This document shows, piece after piece, positions 10,486-22,817 of a DNA stretch of 64,000 bases. A model generated the notes under the pieces. The model worked only from the letters and a program-made list of their open reading frames with translations, was not told where the DNA came from and made no database searches. The stretch is from Gammaproteobacteria bacterium (GTDB lineage Bacteria; Pseudomonadota; Gammaproteobacteria; Pseudomonadales; Porticoccaceae). Position numbers and translations under genes: made by a program. The DNA lies in NCBI GenBank assembly GCA_018069465.1, contig JAGPUW010000025.1, positions 434,001-498,000 on the forward strand. Direction: 5' to 3'. Numbering within the stretch: the first letter of the stretch is position 1; the number at the start of each line of letters is the position of its first letter.

Positions 10486-11577
10486 ATGAAAGCAAAAGCA
10501 GTAGTACTTACCGGGCCAAATGAATATTCGGTTCAGGAAATCGAACTCGATCCACCCAAGGCGGATGAAGTCAGAATTCGCATGGCCGCTACCGGCCTGT
10601 GCCAGTCAGACATGTCAGTTATCAATGGCAAATTACCCATGCCAACACCTGTTGTCCTCGGTCACGAAGGCGCGGGCGTTATTGAAGAAATTGGCAGCAA
10701 TGTGACTAACGTAAAAGTTGGCGACCACGTCATTACCTCTTTCATCCCCATGTGTGGCGAGTGCTACTTTTGCCTCCACCAGGAGCCCTGGTTGTGTACC
10801 GCTACTGATCTGTTCAGCGGCATGCAGCCCGACGGCACTAGCCGTGTAAAACTTAATGGCGAATATATCGGTGCCTTCGCAGCACTGGGTAACATGGCCG
10901 AGCAAGTTGTTTGCCCGTCTATGTGTGTTGTCGCTATCGACAAGAAATACGACCTTAAAGCAGCCGCTCTAGTGGGCTGTGGCGTGATGACCGGTGCCGG
11001 TGCAGCACTGAACACAGCCAAGGTTAAGCCCGGTAGCAGCGCTGTTATCTTCGGCTGTGGCGGTGTTGGCCTCTCTGCATTGCAGGGTGCCAAAATTGCC
11101 GGTGCCAACCCCTTGATTGCCGTTGACCTCAGCGACGAAAAACTGGCAGCAGCTCGCGAATTCGGCGCCACTCACACCGTTAACGCCAGCACTGACCCGG
11201 TCGCCCAGATCATGGAAATCACTAACGGCATTGGTGCGGACTACGCTTTTGAAGTTATCGGCTTCCCCGCCGTTGCCAAACAGGCTTACGCCTCGACTCG
11301 TCGTGGCGGCACCTGCGTTATGGTTGGCGCTGGTAGCCCCGAGCAGGAGTACACCTTTAGCGCTCTGGAAATGCCTTTGTCAGAGAAGAAGGTTTGCGGT
11401 TGCCTCTACGGCAGCACCAACGCCAAAGTCGATTTCGCCAAGTTGTTGAGCTTCTACGAAACTGGACAACTCGATCTCGACCGTATGTGCTCACGCACTT
11501 ACACCATTGACGAAGTTCAAGAAGGCTTTGACGATCTGGTCGCGGGCAAGAACATCCGCGGCATCATTGTCTACTAA
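10486..11577 (+). CDS. Zinc-dependent alcohol dehydrogenase (MDR family)
   Basis: A 363-residue medium-chain dehydrogenase. GLCQSD and GHEGAG supply catalytic-zinc Cys and His; CGECYFC plus the following Cys (EPWLC) form the structural zinc site; FGCGGVGLSA is the NAD(P) Rossmann motif. These show a two-zinc alcohol/aldehyde dehydrogenase of the class III-like or NDMA-dependent subgroup. The exact substrate is not known. Start at 10486: AGGGG lies 8-9 bases before the ATG, and the protein then begins MKAKAVVL as in the family; the upstream in-frame extension has no such signal. A bidirectional terminator separates it from the convergent gor gene. Confidence 0.92.
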   Translation: MKAKAVVLTGPNEYSVQEIELDPPKADEVRIRMAATGLCQSDMSVINGKLPMPTPVVLGHEGAGVIEEIGSNVTNVKVGDHVITSFIPMCGECYFCLHQEPWLCTATDLFSGMQPDGTSRVKLNGEYIGAFAALGNMAEQVVCPSMCVVAIDKKYDLKAAALVGCGVMTGAGAALNTAKVKPGSSAVIFGCGGVGLSALQGAKIAGANPLIAVDLSDEKLAAAREFGATHTVNASTDPVAQIMEITNGIGADYAFEVIGFPAVAKQAYASTRRGGTCVMVGAGSPEQEYTFSALEMPLSEKKVCGCLYGSTNAKVDFAKLLSFYETGQLDLDRMCSRTYTIDEVQEGFDDLVAGKNIRGIIVY

Positions 11578-11642
11578 GTAAGGCCTTGCACTAGCAAGGG
11601 CTGTGTAGACAACCCACCGCCAGCGAATAAGCTGGTGGCGGG

Positions 11643-11680
11643 ACAATAAAAAAGGCTGCAATTGCAGCCTTTTTTATTGT
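11643..11680. terminator. Perfect 38-bp palindrome, bidirectional terminator
   Basis: The sequence is its own reverse complement over 38 bases, centred between 11661 and 11662. GGCTGCAATTGCAGCC is flanked by A-run and T-run on the two sides, so it ends transcription in both directions. It lies between the convergent alcohol dehydrogenase and gor genes. A second GC-rich hairpin (11613-11642, CCAGC / GCTGG arms) precedes it. Confidence 0.9.
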
Positions 11681-11720
11681 CTGGGTTTTAGCCCATTTTT
11701 TAAGCAGCCATTTTACCCAT

Positions 11721-13088
11721 TCAACTAGAGCGCTCGGTGCGCATGGTGACAAACTCTTCTGCCGCTGTCGGGTGAATACCCACCGTGGCATCAAAGTCTG
11801 CTTTCGTAGCTCCCGCTTTCAGCGCCACACCCAAACCCTGAATAATTTCACCGGCGGCCTCGCCCAGCATATGGCAACCGACCACACGATCAGTGGCGGC
11901 ATCGACAATTAATTTCATATAGATTTTTTCATCGATACCACCGAGGGTTTGCTTCATCGGTTTAAAGCGCGACTCAAACACCCGGATCTCACCGTACTTT
12001 TGCCGCGCCTCCAGCTCACTAAAGCCGACCGTGCCAATATTGGGCTGACTAAACACAGCGGTGGGAATAAAATCGTAATCGACGGTTGTCGAACCCCCTT
12101 TAAACAAATTTTCAGACAGCGCCATACCCTCGCGAATCGCCACTGGCGTTAGCTCAACGCGACCAATCACATCACCAAGGGCATAGATGGAGGGTTCGGC
12201 CGTTTGAAAGAAGTCATCAACCTCTATCGCGCCCCGTGAGTCACAACTTACGGCGCTTGTTTCAAGACCCAGGTTTTGCGTGCTCGCTTTGCGGCCCGTA
12301 GCGTACATAACACTATCGACGCTCATCGTTGAGCCGTCGGCCAAGTTCAGCAGCAATTGATCCTGCGGCTTGCTGGCGTCTTTAGTTATTTTCTGAATGT
12401 CCGTATCAAAATGCAGATGCACGCCCTTCTTCGCCATCTCTTGGGCAAGATGATTGCGCACATCCTCATCAAAACCCCTTAAAAACAAGGGGCCGCGATA
12501 AACAAGGTGGGTTTCTACACCGAGGCCGTGGAAAATACCGGCAAACTCTACGGCAATATAACCACCGCCGACGATGACCATGCGCTTGGGCAAAGTATCG
12601 AGATAAAAAGCCTGCTCAGAGGTAATGACGTGCTCATTGCCGGGAAAGTCCGGCACAAAAGGTCGGCCACCCGTGCAAATTAAAATATGTTGGGCGCTGT
12701 ACTCACGACCATCGACAACAACGCTGTGGGGGCCGGTGATTTGAGCGCGGCCCTCGATCAGCTCTACGCCAGACTGCTTTAACAAGTTGCGATAAATACC
12801 GTTGAGGCGTTCGATTTCACGGGTTTTATTGTCGCGCAGGGTCGGCCAGTCAAAACTTTGTGCCGGCACTGTCCAGCCAAAACCTTTCGCCGTGCGAAAT
12901 TCTTCTTCAAAGGCCGAGGCATAAACAAACAATTTTTTCGGCACGCAACCAACATTAACGCAGGTGCCACCGAGGTATTGCTCTTCGGCAACAATCACTT
13001 TGGCACCGTATTGGGCGGACATACGCGCGGTGCGAACACCGCCGGAACCGGCACCAATAACAAATAAATCTACATCGTAATCACTCAC
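11721..13088 (-). CDS. gor: Glutathione-disulfide reductase
   Basis: A 455-residue flavoprotein that reduces GSSG with NADPH in the cytoplasm. It has the FAD motif [13 protein letters not shown] (about 10-22), the redox pair C43-x4-C48 in [13 protein letters not shown], an NADPH domain around [14 protein letters not shown], and the C-terminal [12 protein letters not shown], whose His-Glu is the proton relay. The length is that of bacterial Gor. Its ATG overlaps the stop of cysG by 4 bases (ATGA), so the two are one operon: siroheme for sulfite reductase, and thiol redox, both belong to sulfur metabolism. Confidence 0.96.
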   Translation of the reverse strand: MSDYDVDLFVIGAGSGGVRTARMSAQYGAKVIVAEEQYLGGTCVNVGCVPKKLFVYASAFEEEFRTAKGFGWTVPAQSFDWPTLRDNKTREIERLNGIYRNLLKQSGVELIEGRAQITGPHSVVVDGREYSAQHILICTGGRPFVPDFPGNEHVITSEQAFYLDTLPKRMVIVGGGYIAVEFAGIFHGLGVETHLVYRGPLFLRGFDEDVRNHLAQEMAKKGVHLHFDTDIQKITKDASKPQDQLLLNLADGSTMSVDSVMYATGRKASTQNLGLETSAVSCDSRGAIEVDDFFQTAEPSIYALGDVIGRVELTPVAIREGMALSENLFKGGSTTVDYDFIPTAVFSQPNIGTVGFSELEARQKYGEIRVFESRFKPMKQTLGGIDEKIYMKLIVDAATDRVVGCHMLGEAAGEIIQGLGVALKAGATKADFDATVGIHPTAAEEFVTMRTERSS

Positions 13089-14524
13089 TCTGACGCTCCC
13101 ATCTCTGCACTCTCAATTCGCTCAGTGTTAAACCACGCCAATTTATTTTGCAAACTCACGACGTGGCCAATAATTAACAGGGTTGGGGCTCTGACTTTTA
13201 GCCCCGCCACTTTCTCGGCCAGACCCTCAAGATCACTGATAATAACTCGCTGCTGCGGCGTGGTGCCCTTTTCAACCAGAGCCGCAGGTGTATCGCTGGG
13301 CAGACCATGTTTCACCAGCTCGGTACAAATATCTTTTAAGCTGACCAGGCTCATATAAAAAACCAGGGTCTGGTTGGGCAGCGCCAAACCGGCCCAGTTT
13401 AAATCCAGCGAATAATCTTTTTTATGGCCGGTAATAAATTGCACCGACTGAGAAAAGTCCCTGTGGGTAAGGGGTATTCCGCCATAGCTGGCACAACCCG
13501 AGGCCGCAGTAATGCCCGGCACCACCTGAAAGCGCACACCCTCTTCGGCCAGGCTTTCAATCTCTTCGCCGCCGCGCCCAAAAATAAAAGGATCACCACC
13601 CTTCAGGCGCAACACGCGCTTACCCTGTTTTGCCAGGTCGACCAACAGCGCATTAATATTGTGCTGGCTAACGGCGTGATCACCGGCGCGCTTGCCAACG
13701 TAAATGCGCTCGGCATCGCGCCTGACCATGGCCAGCACCTGAGGTGAAACAAGCCGGTCGTGCAGTACCACATCGGCCCGCTGCATTAAACGCAGGGCGC
13801 GAAAGGTGAGCAGATCGGGATCACCCGGCCCTGCACCAACGAGGTAGACCTCGCCACGAGATAGCGTCTGTGTATCGGCTGTAGCAGCCATCGTTTCAAG
13901 CTGAGCCAACAACTGCCGCTCGGCCTGGGCTTCATTGCCCGCATAAACAGCTTCAGCTACCTCGCCGTCGAGCACGGTTTCCCAAAAATGTCGCCGCTTG
14001 TTTTCAGCGCTTAACAGCGTTTTCACCTTGTCGCGATAGCGCCCCGCCAGTGTAGCTAGAGCCCCTAAATTACCGGGTAAAAGTGCTTCTATGCGCCCGC
14101 GCAGTAAACGGGTCATGACCGGGCTGGTGCCACTGGAGGTAATGGCCACCTGAATTGGTGAGCGATCGACAATGGCGGGAAAAATAACACTGCACAGCTG
14201 GGGATTGTCGACCACATTTACCGGGATATTGCGCTGCTGGGCCGCGGCAGAAATGCTCGCATTTAAAGGCTGATCACTGGTGGCGGCTATCGCCAGCACC
14301 ACATTATTGAGATCGTCTTGACAATACTCGCGCTCGAAAAAACTCAACAGGCCGGGATATTCGTCGGCCATGTCAGCAATACCCTGGCAAATAACCGGGG
14401 CGACAATAGCAATATTGGCACCGGCTTCGCACAGGGTGCGAACCTTGCGCAGAGCGACATCACCACCACCCACAACCAGGCAGGGTTTGGCGGCGATGCG
14501 ATGAAACAGCGGTAAATAGTCCAT
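13085..14524 (-). CDS. cysG: Siroheme synthase (multifunctional CysG)
   Basis: A 479-residue fusion. The N-terminal part (about 1-150, [23 protein letters not shown]) is the NAD-dependent precorrin-2 dehydrogenase/sirohydrochlorin ferrochelatase. The C-terminal part (about 215-460, [36 protein letters not shown]) is the SAM uroporphyrinogen III methyltransferase. Together they make siroheme from uroporphyrinogen III for sulfite/nitrite reductases. The ATG at 14524 gives the family N-terminus; a TTG three codons earlier is the only alternative. It lies downstream of serS (57 bp) and overlaps gor by 4 bases. Confidence 0.96.
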   Translation of the reverse strand: MDYLPLFHRIAAKPCLVVGGGDVALRKVRTLCEAGANIAIVAPVICQGIADMADEYPGLLSFFEREYCQDDLNNVVLAIAATSDQPLNASISAAAQQRNIPVNVVDNPQLCSVIFPAIVDRSPIQVAITSSGTSPVMTRLLRGRIEALLPGNLGALATLAGRYRDKVKTLLSAENKRRHFWETVLDGEVAEAVYAGNEAQAERQLLAQLETMAATADTQTLSRGEVYLVGAGPGDPDLLTFRALRLMQRADVVLHDRLVSPQVLAMVRRDAERIYVGKRAGDHAVSQHNINALLVDLAKQGKRVLRLKGGDPFIFGRGGEEIESLAEEGVRFQVVPGITAASGCASYGGIPLTHRDFSQSVQFITGHKKDYSLDLNWAGLALPNQTLVFYMSLVSLKDICTELVKHGLPSDTPAALVEKGTTPQQRVIISDLEGLAEKVAGLKVRAPTLLIIGHVVSLQNKLAWFNTERIESAEMGASE

Positions 14525-14581
14525 TTTGATCAAGCCTTTTTTAAATGCCTATTTAACCCTGAACTATTAACCGAGAACTTT

Positions 14582-15895
<1,314 letters not shown>

Positions 15896-16267
15896 TTAAA
15901 ACAAGCGTGTGACAAGTAGCCCGGTAAACGTGCCGCCAAGACACAGGAACAAAGTGATCACCACATAAAACAGCGCCAGAGCAAGGTGGCCATTTTGCCA
16001 CAAAGCCAGGGCGTCGAGGGAGAAAGTCGAGTATGTCGTGAAGGCACCGAGAAAACCGATCATCAGCAATTCGCGCCATTGTCCGCTGAGCAGGGATTTT
16101 TCAACAATCACCACATATAACACGCCCATCAGCAACGAGCCGAGAACATTCACCACCAGTGTCGAGAGGGGAAAACGGCTGCCCTCAACGGGGAAAAGTA
16201 TGGAGCCCACACCATAGCGGCCCATTGCCCCCAATGCGCCACCAAGGGCTACGGCTAACCACTGCAC
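15896..16267 (-). CDS. crcB: Fluoride ion channel CrcB/Fluc
   Basis: A 123-residue inner-membrane protein with four hydrophobic helices. It has GGALGAMGRYGVG at the N-terminus, the NVLGSLLMG segment with the conserved Asn, and TTYSTFSLD, whose Ser/Thr/Phe residues line the fluoride path and bind the central Na+ in Fluc channels. It works as a dual-topology dimer that exports fluoride. Its start overlaps the end of rarA by 13 bp, which indicates translational coupling. No fluoride riboswitch is expected or seen, since it lies inside an operon. Confidence 0.95.
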   Translation of the reverse strand: MQWLAVALGGALGAMGRYGVGSILFPVEGSRFPLSTLVVNVLGSLLMGVLYVVIVEKSLLSGQWRELLMIGFLGAFTTYSTFSLDALALWQNGHLALALFYVVITLFLCLGGTFTGLLVTRLF

Positions 16268-17661
16268 GGCGGTTTCTCCTTATTACTTTGCTGCTCGGGG
16301 GTATTTTCAGCGTAGCGTTGCAGCGGGCTGTTTTTATTCAGTGCGCGCAGGTGACGCAATTTTTCGGCAATTTTTAGCTCCAGTCCACGTTCCACCGGGT
16401 GGTAGTACTGTTTGCTCTGCAGGGCTTGGGGCAGGTAGTTTTCACCGGCGGCAAAACCCTCCGGCTCATCGTGGGCATAGCGGTACTCGGCCCCGTAGTT
16501 TTGCTCTTTCATCAGTTTGGTCGGCGCGTTGCGCAAATGCAGGGGCACATCGTGACTGGGCATGGAACGAACATCGGCCACCACCTGATTGTAAGCTTTA
16601 TATAGCGCATTACTCTTTGCCGCTGCCGCCATGTAGGCGATGGCCTGGGCGATGGCTAGCTCGCCTTCAGGACTGCCGAGACGCTCCTGCACCTCCCAGG
16701 CATCGAGGGCGATACGCAGGGCGCGGGGGTCGGCGTTGCCGATATCTTCACTGGCCATACGCACCACGCGCCGCGCAATGTAAAGGGGATCACAACCGCC
16801 ATCGAGCATGCGCGCGTACCAGTAGAGAGCCCCGTCGGGGGAGGAGCCGCGCACCGCTTTGTGCAGCGCGGAGATCTGGTCGTAGAAATATTCCCCGCCC
16901 TTATCAAAGCGCCGCGTGTCGGTGGTAATTACCTGCTCGACCTGTGCGCGCTCGATAACCCTTGTCCCGCCATCGTCCGCCAGAGAGACAAAGTCACTGG
17001 CGATTTCCAGCAAGTTAAGCGACTTGCGGGCATCGCCATCGGCGGCGCTGACGAGCAGGGTCAGCGCCTCGTCACTGATGGCCAATTTACCCGCAAAGCC
17101 ACGCTCGGTGTCGAGCAGTGCACGCTGAATAACAGCGGCTATTTGCGCGTTATCGAGCGCTTGCAGCACATAGACACGGCAGCGGGAAAGCAGGGCATTA
17201 TTCAGTTCAAAGGAGGGGTTTTCGGTAGTCGCCCCCACCAGAATAATGGTGCCGTTTTCGACGAAGGGTAAAAAGGCATCCTGCTGGGATTTATTGAAGC
17301 GATGGACTTCATCGACAAATAAAATCGTCTTGCGCCCGTACTGCGCCCGCACCGCTTCGGCCTGCTGGATGGCGCCACGTATATCTTTAACACCCGATAA
17401 GACCGCTGACAAAGACTGAAAACTGGCGTCGGTGGTTTCGGCAATCAAGCGCGCCAAAGTGGTTTTACCCACCCCCGGCGGCCCCCAGAAAATCATCGAG
17501 TGCAGTTTGCCGCCAGCAATGGTGTCGCGCAGGGGTTTACCCGGCGCTAGCAAATGTTGCTGGCCAAAAAAGTCGTCGAGCTCGCGGGGGCGCATACGCG
17601 CGGCCAGGGGTTGATAGGATTCTTCTGCCGCGGATGAGGCCGAAAAAAGGGATTCAGTCAT
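16255..17661 (-). CDS. rarA: Replication-associated recombination protein RarA (MgsA)
   Basis: A 468-residue AAA+ ATPase acting at stalled replication forks. Walker A is GPPGVGKTTLA (about 58-68), Walker B is FVDEVHRFNKSQQDAF, and the sensor and C-terminal tetramerisation domains follow (MLDGGCDPLYIARR, NADPRALRIALDAW). RarA loads at single-strand gaps and interacts with SSB and clamp-loader pathways in E. coli. The ATG at 17661 was preferred over the upstream in-frame start because it overlaps the lolA stop by 8 bp in the usual lolA-rarA arrangement and yields MTESLFSA. The C-terminal tail overlaps crcB. Confidence 0.97.
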   Translation of the reverse strand: MTESLFSASSAAEESYQPLAARMRPRELDDFFGQQHLLAPGKPLRDTIAGGKLHSMIFWGPPGVGKTTLARLIAETTDASFQSLSAVLSGVKDIRGAIQQAEAVRAQYGRKTILFVDEVHRFNKSQQDAFLPFVENGTIILVGATTENPSFELNNALLSRCRVYVLQALDNAQIAAVIQRALLDTERGFAGKLAISDEALTLLVSAADGDARKSLNLLEIASDFVSLADDGGTRVIERAQVEQVITTDTRRFDKGGEYFYDQISALHKAVRGSSPDGALYWYARMLDGGCDPLYIARRVVRMASEDIGNADPRALRIALDAWEVQERLGSPEGELAIAQAIAYMAAAAKSNALYKAYNQVVADVRSMPSHDVPLHLRNAPTKLMKEQNYGAEYRYAHDEPEGFAAGENYLPQALQSKQYYHPVERGLELKIAEKLRHLRALNKNSPLQRYAENTPEQQSNKEKPPCSG

Positions 17662-18364
17662 CTTGTAATATATCGACGCCGGGTGGCGGAATAAAGTTAA
17701 AGAGTGCGTCACTTGCCTCGGCACTCAGCGCCGCATTGCGCTGAACATTGCTGAGAATAATGTCGGTGCGCTGGGCCAGGGAGTCGACAATAATAATTTG
17801 CGACGGCGTTTCACCCACAAATAGCAGAGTGATTTGTTCGTACAGGCCGGTCGAGACTATCGGTTTAAGGTGGTAAGCGATGGCACCAGCCTCGCTGCTA
17901 ACAGTCACCGTGTAGCTTTCTTCAAGCTGGTCTGCGCCGCCGCCAAACAACATCGCCGGGGTGTCGGCGACACTTTGTTGAAAGGGTCGAATAATGACTT
18001 GTTCCAGATCGGGGTCGTAGAGCCACAGCGTACTGCCATCGCTAATCAACCATTGCTCCATGGGCGGTGCGATAACCCAGCGCAATTTACCGGGGCGGGC
18101 AACGTGCATTTCGCCTTGACTGTGTTGTATCTCATAGCCATCGGCAGAAAAAATACGCTGGCTAAAATCTGCTCGTAAAGTGAGGAGAGGTTTTAACAGC
18201 GCTTTTAATTGCGCGGCGTCAGACTGCTCTGCGCTAGATTGCTCTGCGCCAGACTGCTCTGCGCTAGATTGTTCTGCCACAGCAGCCGGTGGCAGCAGGC
18301 AAAGCAGCGCCACACAAAGTCCGCCGATAAAACGAAAAGCCTGCGGCCGGAGCAACTGATTCAT
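17654..18364 (-). CDS. lolA: Outer-membrane lipoprotein carrier protein LolA
   Basis: A 236-residue periplasmic chaperone that moves lipoproteins from LolCDE to LolB. It has a signal peptide (residues about 1-30, hydrophobic core IGGLCVALLCLLPP, cleavage near AVAEQ) and a mature domain with LTLRADFSQRIFSADGYEIQ, GKLRWVIAPP and DGSTLWLYDPDLEQV, all typical of LolA. Unusual is a run of AEQS[S/G] pentapeptides directly after the signal peptide, encoded by 15-bp tandem repeats; it should be a flexible linker and may vary in copy number. The start is ATG 18364, with GTG 18367 and GTG 18379 as alternatives. It lies 4 bp after the ftsK stop. Confidence 0.95.
   Translation of the reverse strand: MNQLLRPQAFRFIGGLCVALLCLLPPAAVAEQSSAEQSGAEQSSAEQSDAAQLKALLKPLLTLRADFSQRIFSADGYEIQHSQGEMHVARPGKLRWVIAPPMEQWLISDGSTLWLYDPDLEQVIIRPFQQSVADTPAMLFGGGADQLEESYTVTVSSEAGAIAYHLKPIVSTGLYEQITLLFVGETPSQIIIVDSLAQRTDIILSNVQRNAALSAEASDALFNFIPPPGVDILQDD
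18221..18276. repeat. 15-bp tandem repeat inside lolA
   Basis: Nearly four units of AGA[C/T]TGCTCTGCGC[T/C] run from 18221 to about 18276, with the last unit diverged. They encode repeated Ala-Glu-Gln-Ser-Ser/Gly in the N-terminal region of mature LolA. Being a multiple of three, copy changes would keep the frame. Confidence 0.85.
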
Positions 18365-18368
18365 CACT

Positions 18369-20741
18369 CTAATTCCCACGTTCGGGCACCAGTACTTCGC
18401 GACTACCGTTGGTGTTCATACCACTGACGACGCCTGCGGCCTCCATCGCCTCAATTAAACGCGCGGCGCGATTGTAGCCCACCCGCAGTTTGCGTTGCAC
18501 CGAGGAGATCGACGCACGACGGCTGGTCAGCACATAGTCGACGGCCTCATCGTAGAGGGCATCGGCCTCGGGGTCACCGCCACCCGCGCCATCATCGTTG
18601 CTATAGCCCGGCACGGGGATGGCGTTGGTAGCGGCCTCATCGGTGATCTGATCGATATACACCGGCTCACCACGGGCCTTCCAGTCGGCGACAACGCGGT
18701 GGACCTCATGATCGTCAACAAAGGCGCCGTGCACACGGGTCGGCACGCTGGTGCCGGAGGGCAAATAGAGCATGTCACCGTGGCCGAGTAATTGTTCGGC
18801 ACCACCCTGATCGAGAATAGTCCGCGAGTCGATTTTTGACGACACCTGAAAGGCGATGCGGGTCGGCACGTTGGCCTTGATCAAGCCGGTAATAACATCC
18901 ACCGAGGGCCGCTGGGTGGCGAGAATTAAATGGATGCCGGCCGCTCTCGCCTTTTGAGCGATGCGGGCAATCAGCTGTTCGACCTTCTTGCCGACGATCA
19001 TCATCATGTCGGCAAACTCGTCGATCACCACCACGATGTAGGGCAGCTTCTCCAGCGCCGGCGCCTCTGTTGCCATCTCGGAAAACAGCGCCACTTCATC
19101 GTCGGGCTTCCACAAGGGGTCTTTCAAAGGCTCACCCGCTTTCTCGGCCTCTTCCACCTTGCGGTTAAAGCCCGCCAGATTTCTCACCCCCAGCGCCGCC
19201 ATTAATTTATAGCGCCGCTCCATTTCGCCGACACACCAGCGCAGGCCACTGGCGGCATTGTTCATATCGGTAATCACCGGGGTCAAAAGATGGGGGATGC
19301 CGTCGTAAACCGACAACTCCAGCATTTTCGGATCGACCAGAATCAGCCGCACTTCCTCCGGGGAGGCTTTAAACAGCAGGCTGACCAGCATGACATTAAT
19401 GCCCACCGACTTACCCGAACCGGTGGTGCCGGCCACCAGCAAGTGGGGCATTTTCGCCAAATCGGCAATCACCGGCTCACCAGAGATGTCATGGCCCAGC
19501 GCCATCGACAACGGCGATTTGGCCTCATCGTAAACGCGTGAGGACAACACGTCGCCGAGCATCACCATTTCACGGTGCTCGTTGGGTATCTCAATGCCTA
19601 TCACCGATTTGCCGGGAATAACCTCGACCACGCGCACACTGATCACCGCCAGGGAGCGCGCTAAATCTTTCGACAGACCGCTAATTCGACTGGCTTTAAT
19701 ACCGGCGGCGGGCTGTACTTCAAAGCGGGTGATCACCGGCCCCGGCAGCACTTCGACCACCTCGGCACCGATGCCAAAGTCCAGCAATTTCAATTCCAGC
19801 AGGCGCGACATGGCCTCGAGGGCCTCTCGGGAAAAACCCAAATTATTCTGTTCAGAGGCTTTATCCAGCAGATTTAAAGGTGGCAGAGAACCGCTGGGGA
19901 CGTCATCAAACAGTGGTGCCTGTTTTTCGGCCTCGACGCGCTTGCTCGGTGCAGGGGTGATCAGCGGGGCCGAAATTACCGGCTCTTTACGCTTTTCTAA
20001 TTTTTGTTTTTTCTGTAGGAACACTTCCTCGCGAGACTTTGACGCGGCCTGTGAGTTGCGCTTATCACGGCGCTTATCGTAAAACTCAACCAGCATCGGT
20101 CGCAGCTTGTTATAGAGCAGCAAGCTTAAACGCCCACAACTATCGGCCAAAGCCAGCCATGAGAGATCGGTAAAAACGGTCACGCCAAAGAGGAAGATTG
20201 CCAGTAATAACAATGTACTACCGATGTAACTGAAAGCTGATTCTGCGGCCTCACCCACACTGCCACCCAAGATGCCGCCAACACCGTGGGGCAGGGCCGA
20301 CGCGCCGCCGTGATGGATCTCCATCAACGCAGTGGCTGAGATCATCACCAGCATCAAACCAATTAGCCGCAATATAAAAGTGACGCCGTCAAAGCCGGTA
20401 TCTTCTATTTTGCGCTGCTGAAAAACATTCCAGGCGCGGACGGCGAGCAACAGTGGGAAGAGATACGCAACATAGCCACTGAGGGAAAAGAAAATATCGG
20501 CGAGCCAGGCACCCGCCGGGCCAGCCGCATTGCGGGTAATGCCCTCGACGCTGCCGGTGTAAGAAAAGCTGGCGTCATCTTTTGAATAGGAACTGAAGGC
20601 AATCAGCAAATAGGCGCAGAGCACAATCCAGCCTATCAATGCACCTTCCTGTCGCAACAGGCGTTTGCGCAAAGACTTTTTCTCTGCATCATCCACCCCT
20701 GCGCGGGGGCCCGCTTTACTTTTAGTGGAAGCTTTACTCAA
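18369..20741 (-). CDS. ftsK: DNA translocase FtsK
   Basis: A 790-residue septal DNA pump coupling chromosome segregation to division. The N-terminal 200 residues carry four membrane helices. A short charged linker follows (about 215-310), then the alpha/beta motor domain with Walker [13 protein letters not shown] (about 436-447) and Walker [13 protein letters not shown]. The C-terminal gamma winged-helix domain (about 720-785, [20 protein letters not shown]) reads KOPS sites and activates XerCD at dif. The linker is short, as in non-enteric FtsK. It is the first gene of the ftsK-lolA-rarA-crcB-serS-cysG-gor run and is divergent from trxB. Confidence 0.97.
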   Translation of the reverse strand: MSKASTKSKAGPRAGVDDAEKKSLRKRLLRQEGALIGWIVLCAYLLIAFSSYSKDDASFSYTGSVEGITRNAAGPAGAWLADIFFSLSGYVAYLFPLLLAVRAWNVFQQRKIEDTGFDGVTFILRLIGLMLVMISATALMEIHHGGASALPHGVGGILGGSVGEAAESAFSYIGSTLLLLAIFLFGVTVFTDLSWLALADSCGRLSLLLYNKLRPMLVEFYDKRRDKRNSQAASKSREEVFLQKKQKLEKRKEPVISAPLITPAPSKRVEAEKQAPLFDDVPSGSLPPLNLLDKASEQNNLGFSREALEAMSRLLELKLLDFGIGAEVVEVLPGPVITRFEVQPAAGIKASRISGLSKDLARSLAVISVRVVEVIPGKSVIGIEIPNEHREMVMLGDVLSSRVYDEAKSPLSMALGHDISGEPVIADLAKMPHLLVAGTTGSGKSVGINVMLVSLLFKASPEEVRLILVDPKMLELSVYDGIPHLLTPVITDMNNAASGLRWCVGEMERRYKLMAALGVRNLAGFNRKVEEAEKAGEPLKDPLWKPDDEVALFSEMATEAPALEKLPYIVVVIDEFADMMMIVGKKVEQLIARIAQKARAAGIHLILATQRPSVDVITGLIKANVPTRIAFQVSSKIDSRTILDQGGAEQLLGHGDMLYLPSGTSVPTRVHGAFVDDHEVHRVVADWKARGEPVYIDQITDEAATNAIPVPGYSNDDGAGGGDPEADALYDEAVDYVLTSRRASISSVQRKLRVGYNRAARLIEAMEAAGVVSGMNTNGSREVLVPERGN

Positions 20742-20850
20742 TGTTTATCTCGTTGCCTGCTTTGTCGATTGACGCCTGATTCACCATCTAAAACTCACGG
20801 CCTTAACAGCACATCGGGCGCATACTGATCGGCGTCTATATTACGTGTAA

Positions 20851-21888
<1,038 letters not shown>

Positions 21889-21971
21889 GTAACCATGGGC
21901 AGGCTGGCGCCTGGATGCGCCAATGCTAGCGACCTCAAATTAAGCGACCCCAAAAGAGAAGCTAATTAAAC

Positions 21972-22688
21972 GTGGACCTGCCCTTACTTGACCCACAGCA
22001 TCCGGTATTCCCCGACCCCGCCACGGCGCTGAGTTATCCCGACGGCTTGCTCGCCGCAGGTGGCAATTTAGACGTCGAAACCCTGCTTAGCGCTTATCGC
22101 CAGGGCATCTTTCCCTGGTATGAGCAGGGGCAACCCATCCTCTGGTGGAGCCCCAACCCCCGCGCCGTTATCTTTCCCCAGCACATCCACATTTCAAAGA
22201 GCCTGGCCAAAACTCTGCGCAAAGGTGGCTATCGCATTACCACCGACCAGGCCTTCGAAGACGTTATCAAGGCCTGTGCAGAACCCCGCCCCGAGCACGC
22301 CGAGCGGCCGGGAGAAAACCATACCTGGATTAGCGACGAAATGATCGCCGCCTATGTCCGCCTGTTTGACGCAGGCCACGCCCATTCCGTTGAATATTGG
22401 CTGGACGGTCAACTGTGTGGCGGGCTGTACGGACTGGCGATTGGCAAGGTGTTCTGTGGTGAGTCGATGTTCAGCCGCGCCAGCAATGCCTCAAAAATCG
22501 CCTTTAGCCATCTCGCCAAAAGCCTGGAGGAAGCCGGCTTTGTACTGATCGATTGTCAGGTAGAAAACGAACACCTCAATGCCCTCGGTGCACAGCTAAT
22601 GGCCCGCGAGGATTTCATCGCCACTGTCAAGAAAACAGCCAGCGCAACAATAGACTGGCCTGCCGGGCTGATTTCAACTAAGGTCTGA
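21972..22688 (+). CDS. aat: Leucyl/phenylalanyl-tRNA-protein transferase
   Basis: A 238-residue cytoplasmic enzyme that adds Leu or Phe from charged tRNA to proteins with N-terminal Lys or Arg, making them substrates for ClpS-ClpAP. Family motifs are FPDPATALSYPDGLLAAGGN, RQGIFPWYEQGQPILWWSP, the SMFSRASNASKIAFSHLA region and FVLIDCQVENEHLNALGA. It uses a GTG start at 21972; no ATG fits the family N-terminus. Its neighbours bpt, clpA and clpS place most of the N-end rule pathway within 6 kb. Confidence 0.96.
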   Translation: MDLPLLDPQHPVFPDPATALSYPDGLLAAGGNLDVETLLSAYRQGIFPWYEQGQPILWWSPNPRAVIFPQHIHISKSLAKTLRKGGYRITTDQAFEDVIKACAEPRPEHAERPGENHTWISDEMIAAYVRLFDAGHAHSVEYWLDGQLCGGLYGLAIGKVFCGESMFSRASNASKIAFSHLAKSLEEAGFVLIDCQVENEHLNALGAQLMAREDFIATVKKTASATIDWPAGLISTKV

Positions 22689-22756
22689 GATCGAGATATG
22701 TAAGTCTGAGTCTAGAGCTTGCGGAGCTAAACTTAAGCCGCAGAATCGCTTCCCAA

Positions 22757-22804
22757 ATTAACAGGCAACATTATTAACGGGCAACAATATTAACGGGCAA
22801 CAAT
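22757..22804. repeat. Three 16-bp tandem repeats upstream of bpt
   Basis: Units ATTAAC[A/G]GGCAACA[T/A]T at 22757-22772, 22773-22788 and 22789-22804. The second and third are identical and the first differs at two positions. They end 13 bp before the bpt start codon, in the aat-bpt gap, so a change in copy number would alter the leader length without touching the coding sequence. Confidence 0.9.
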
Positions 22805-22817
22805 CACAGGGCAGAAG

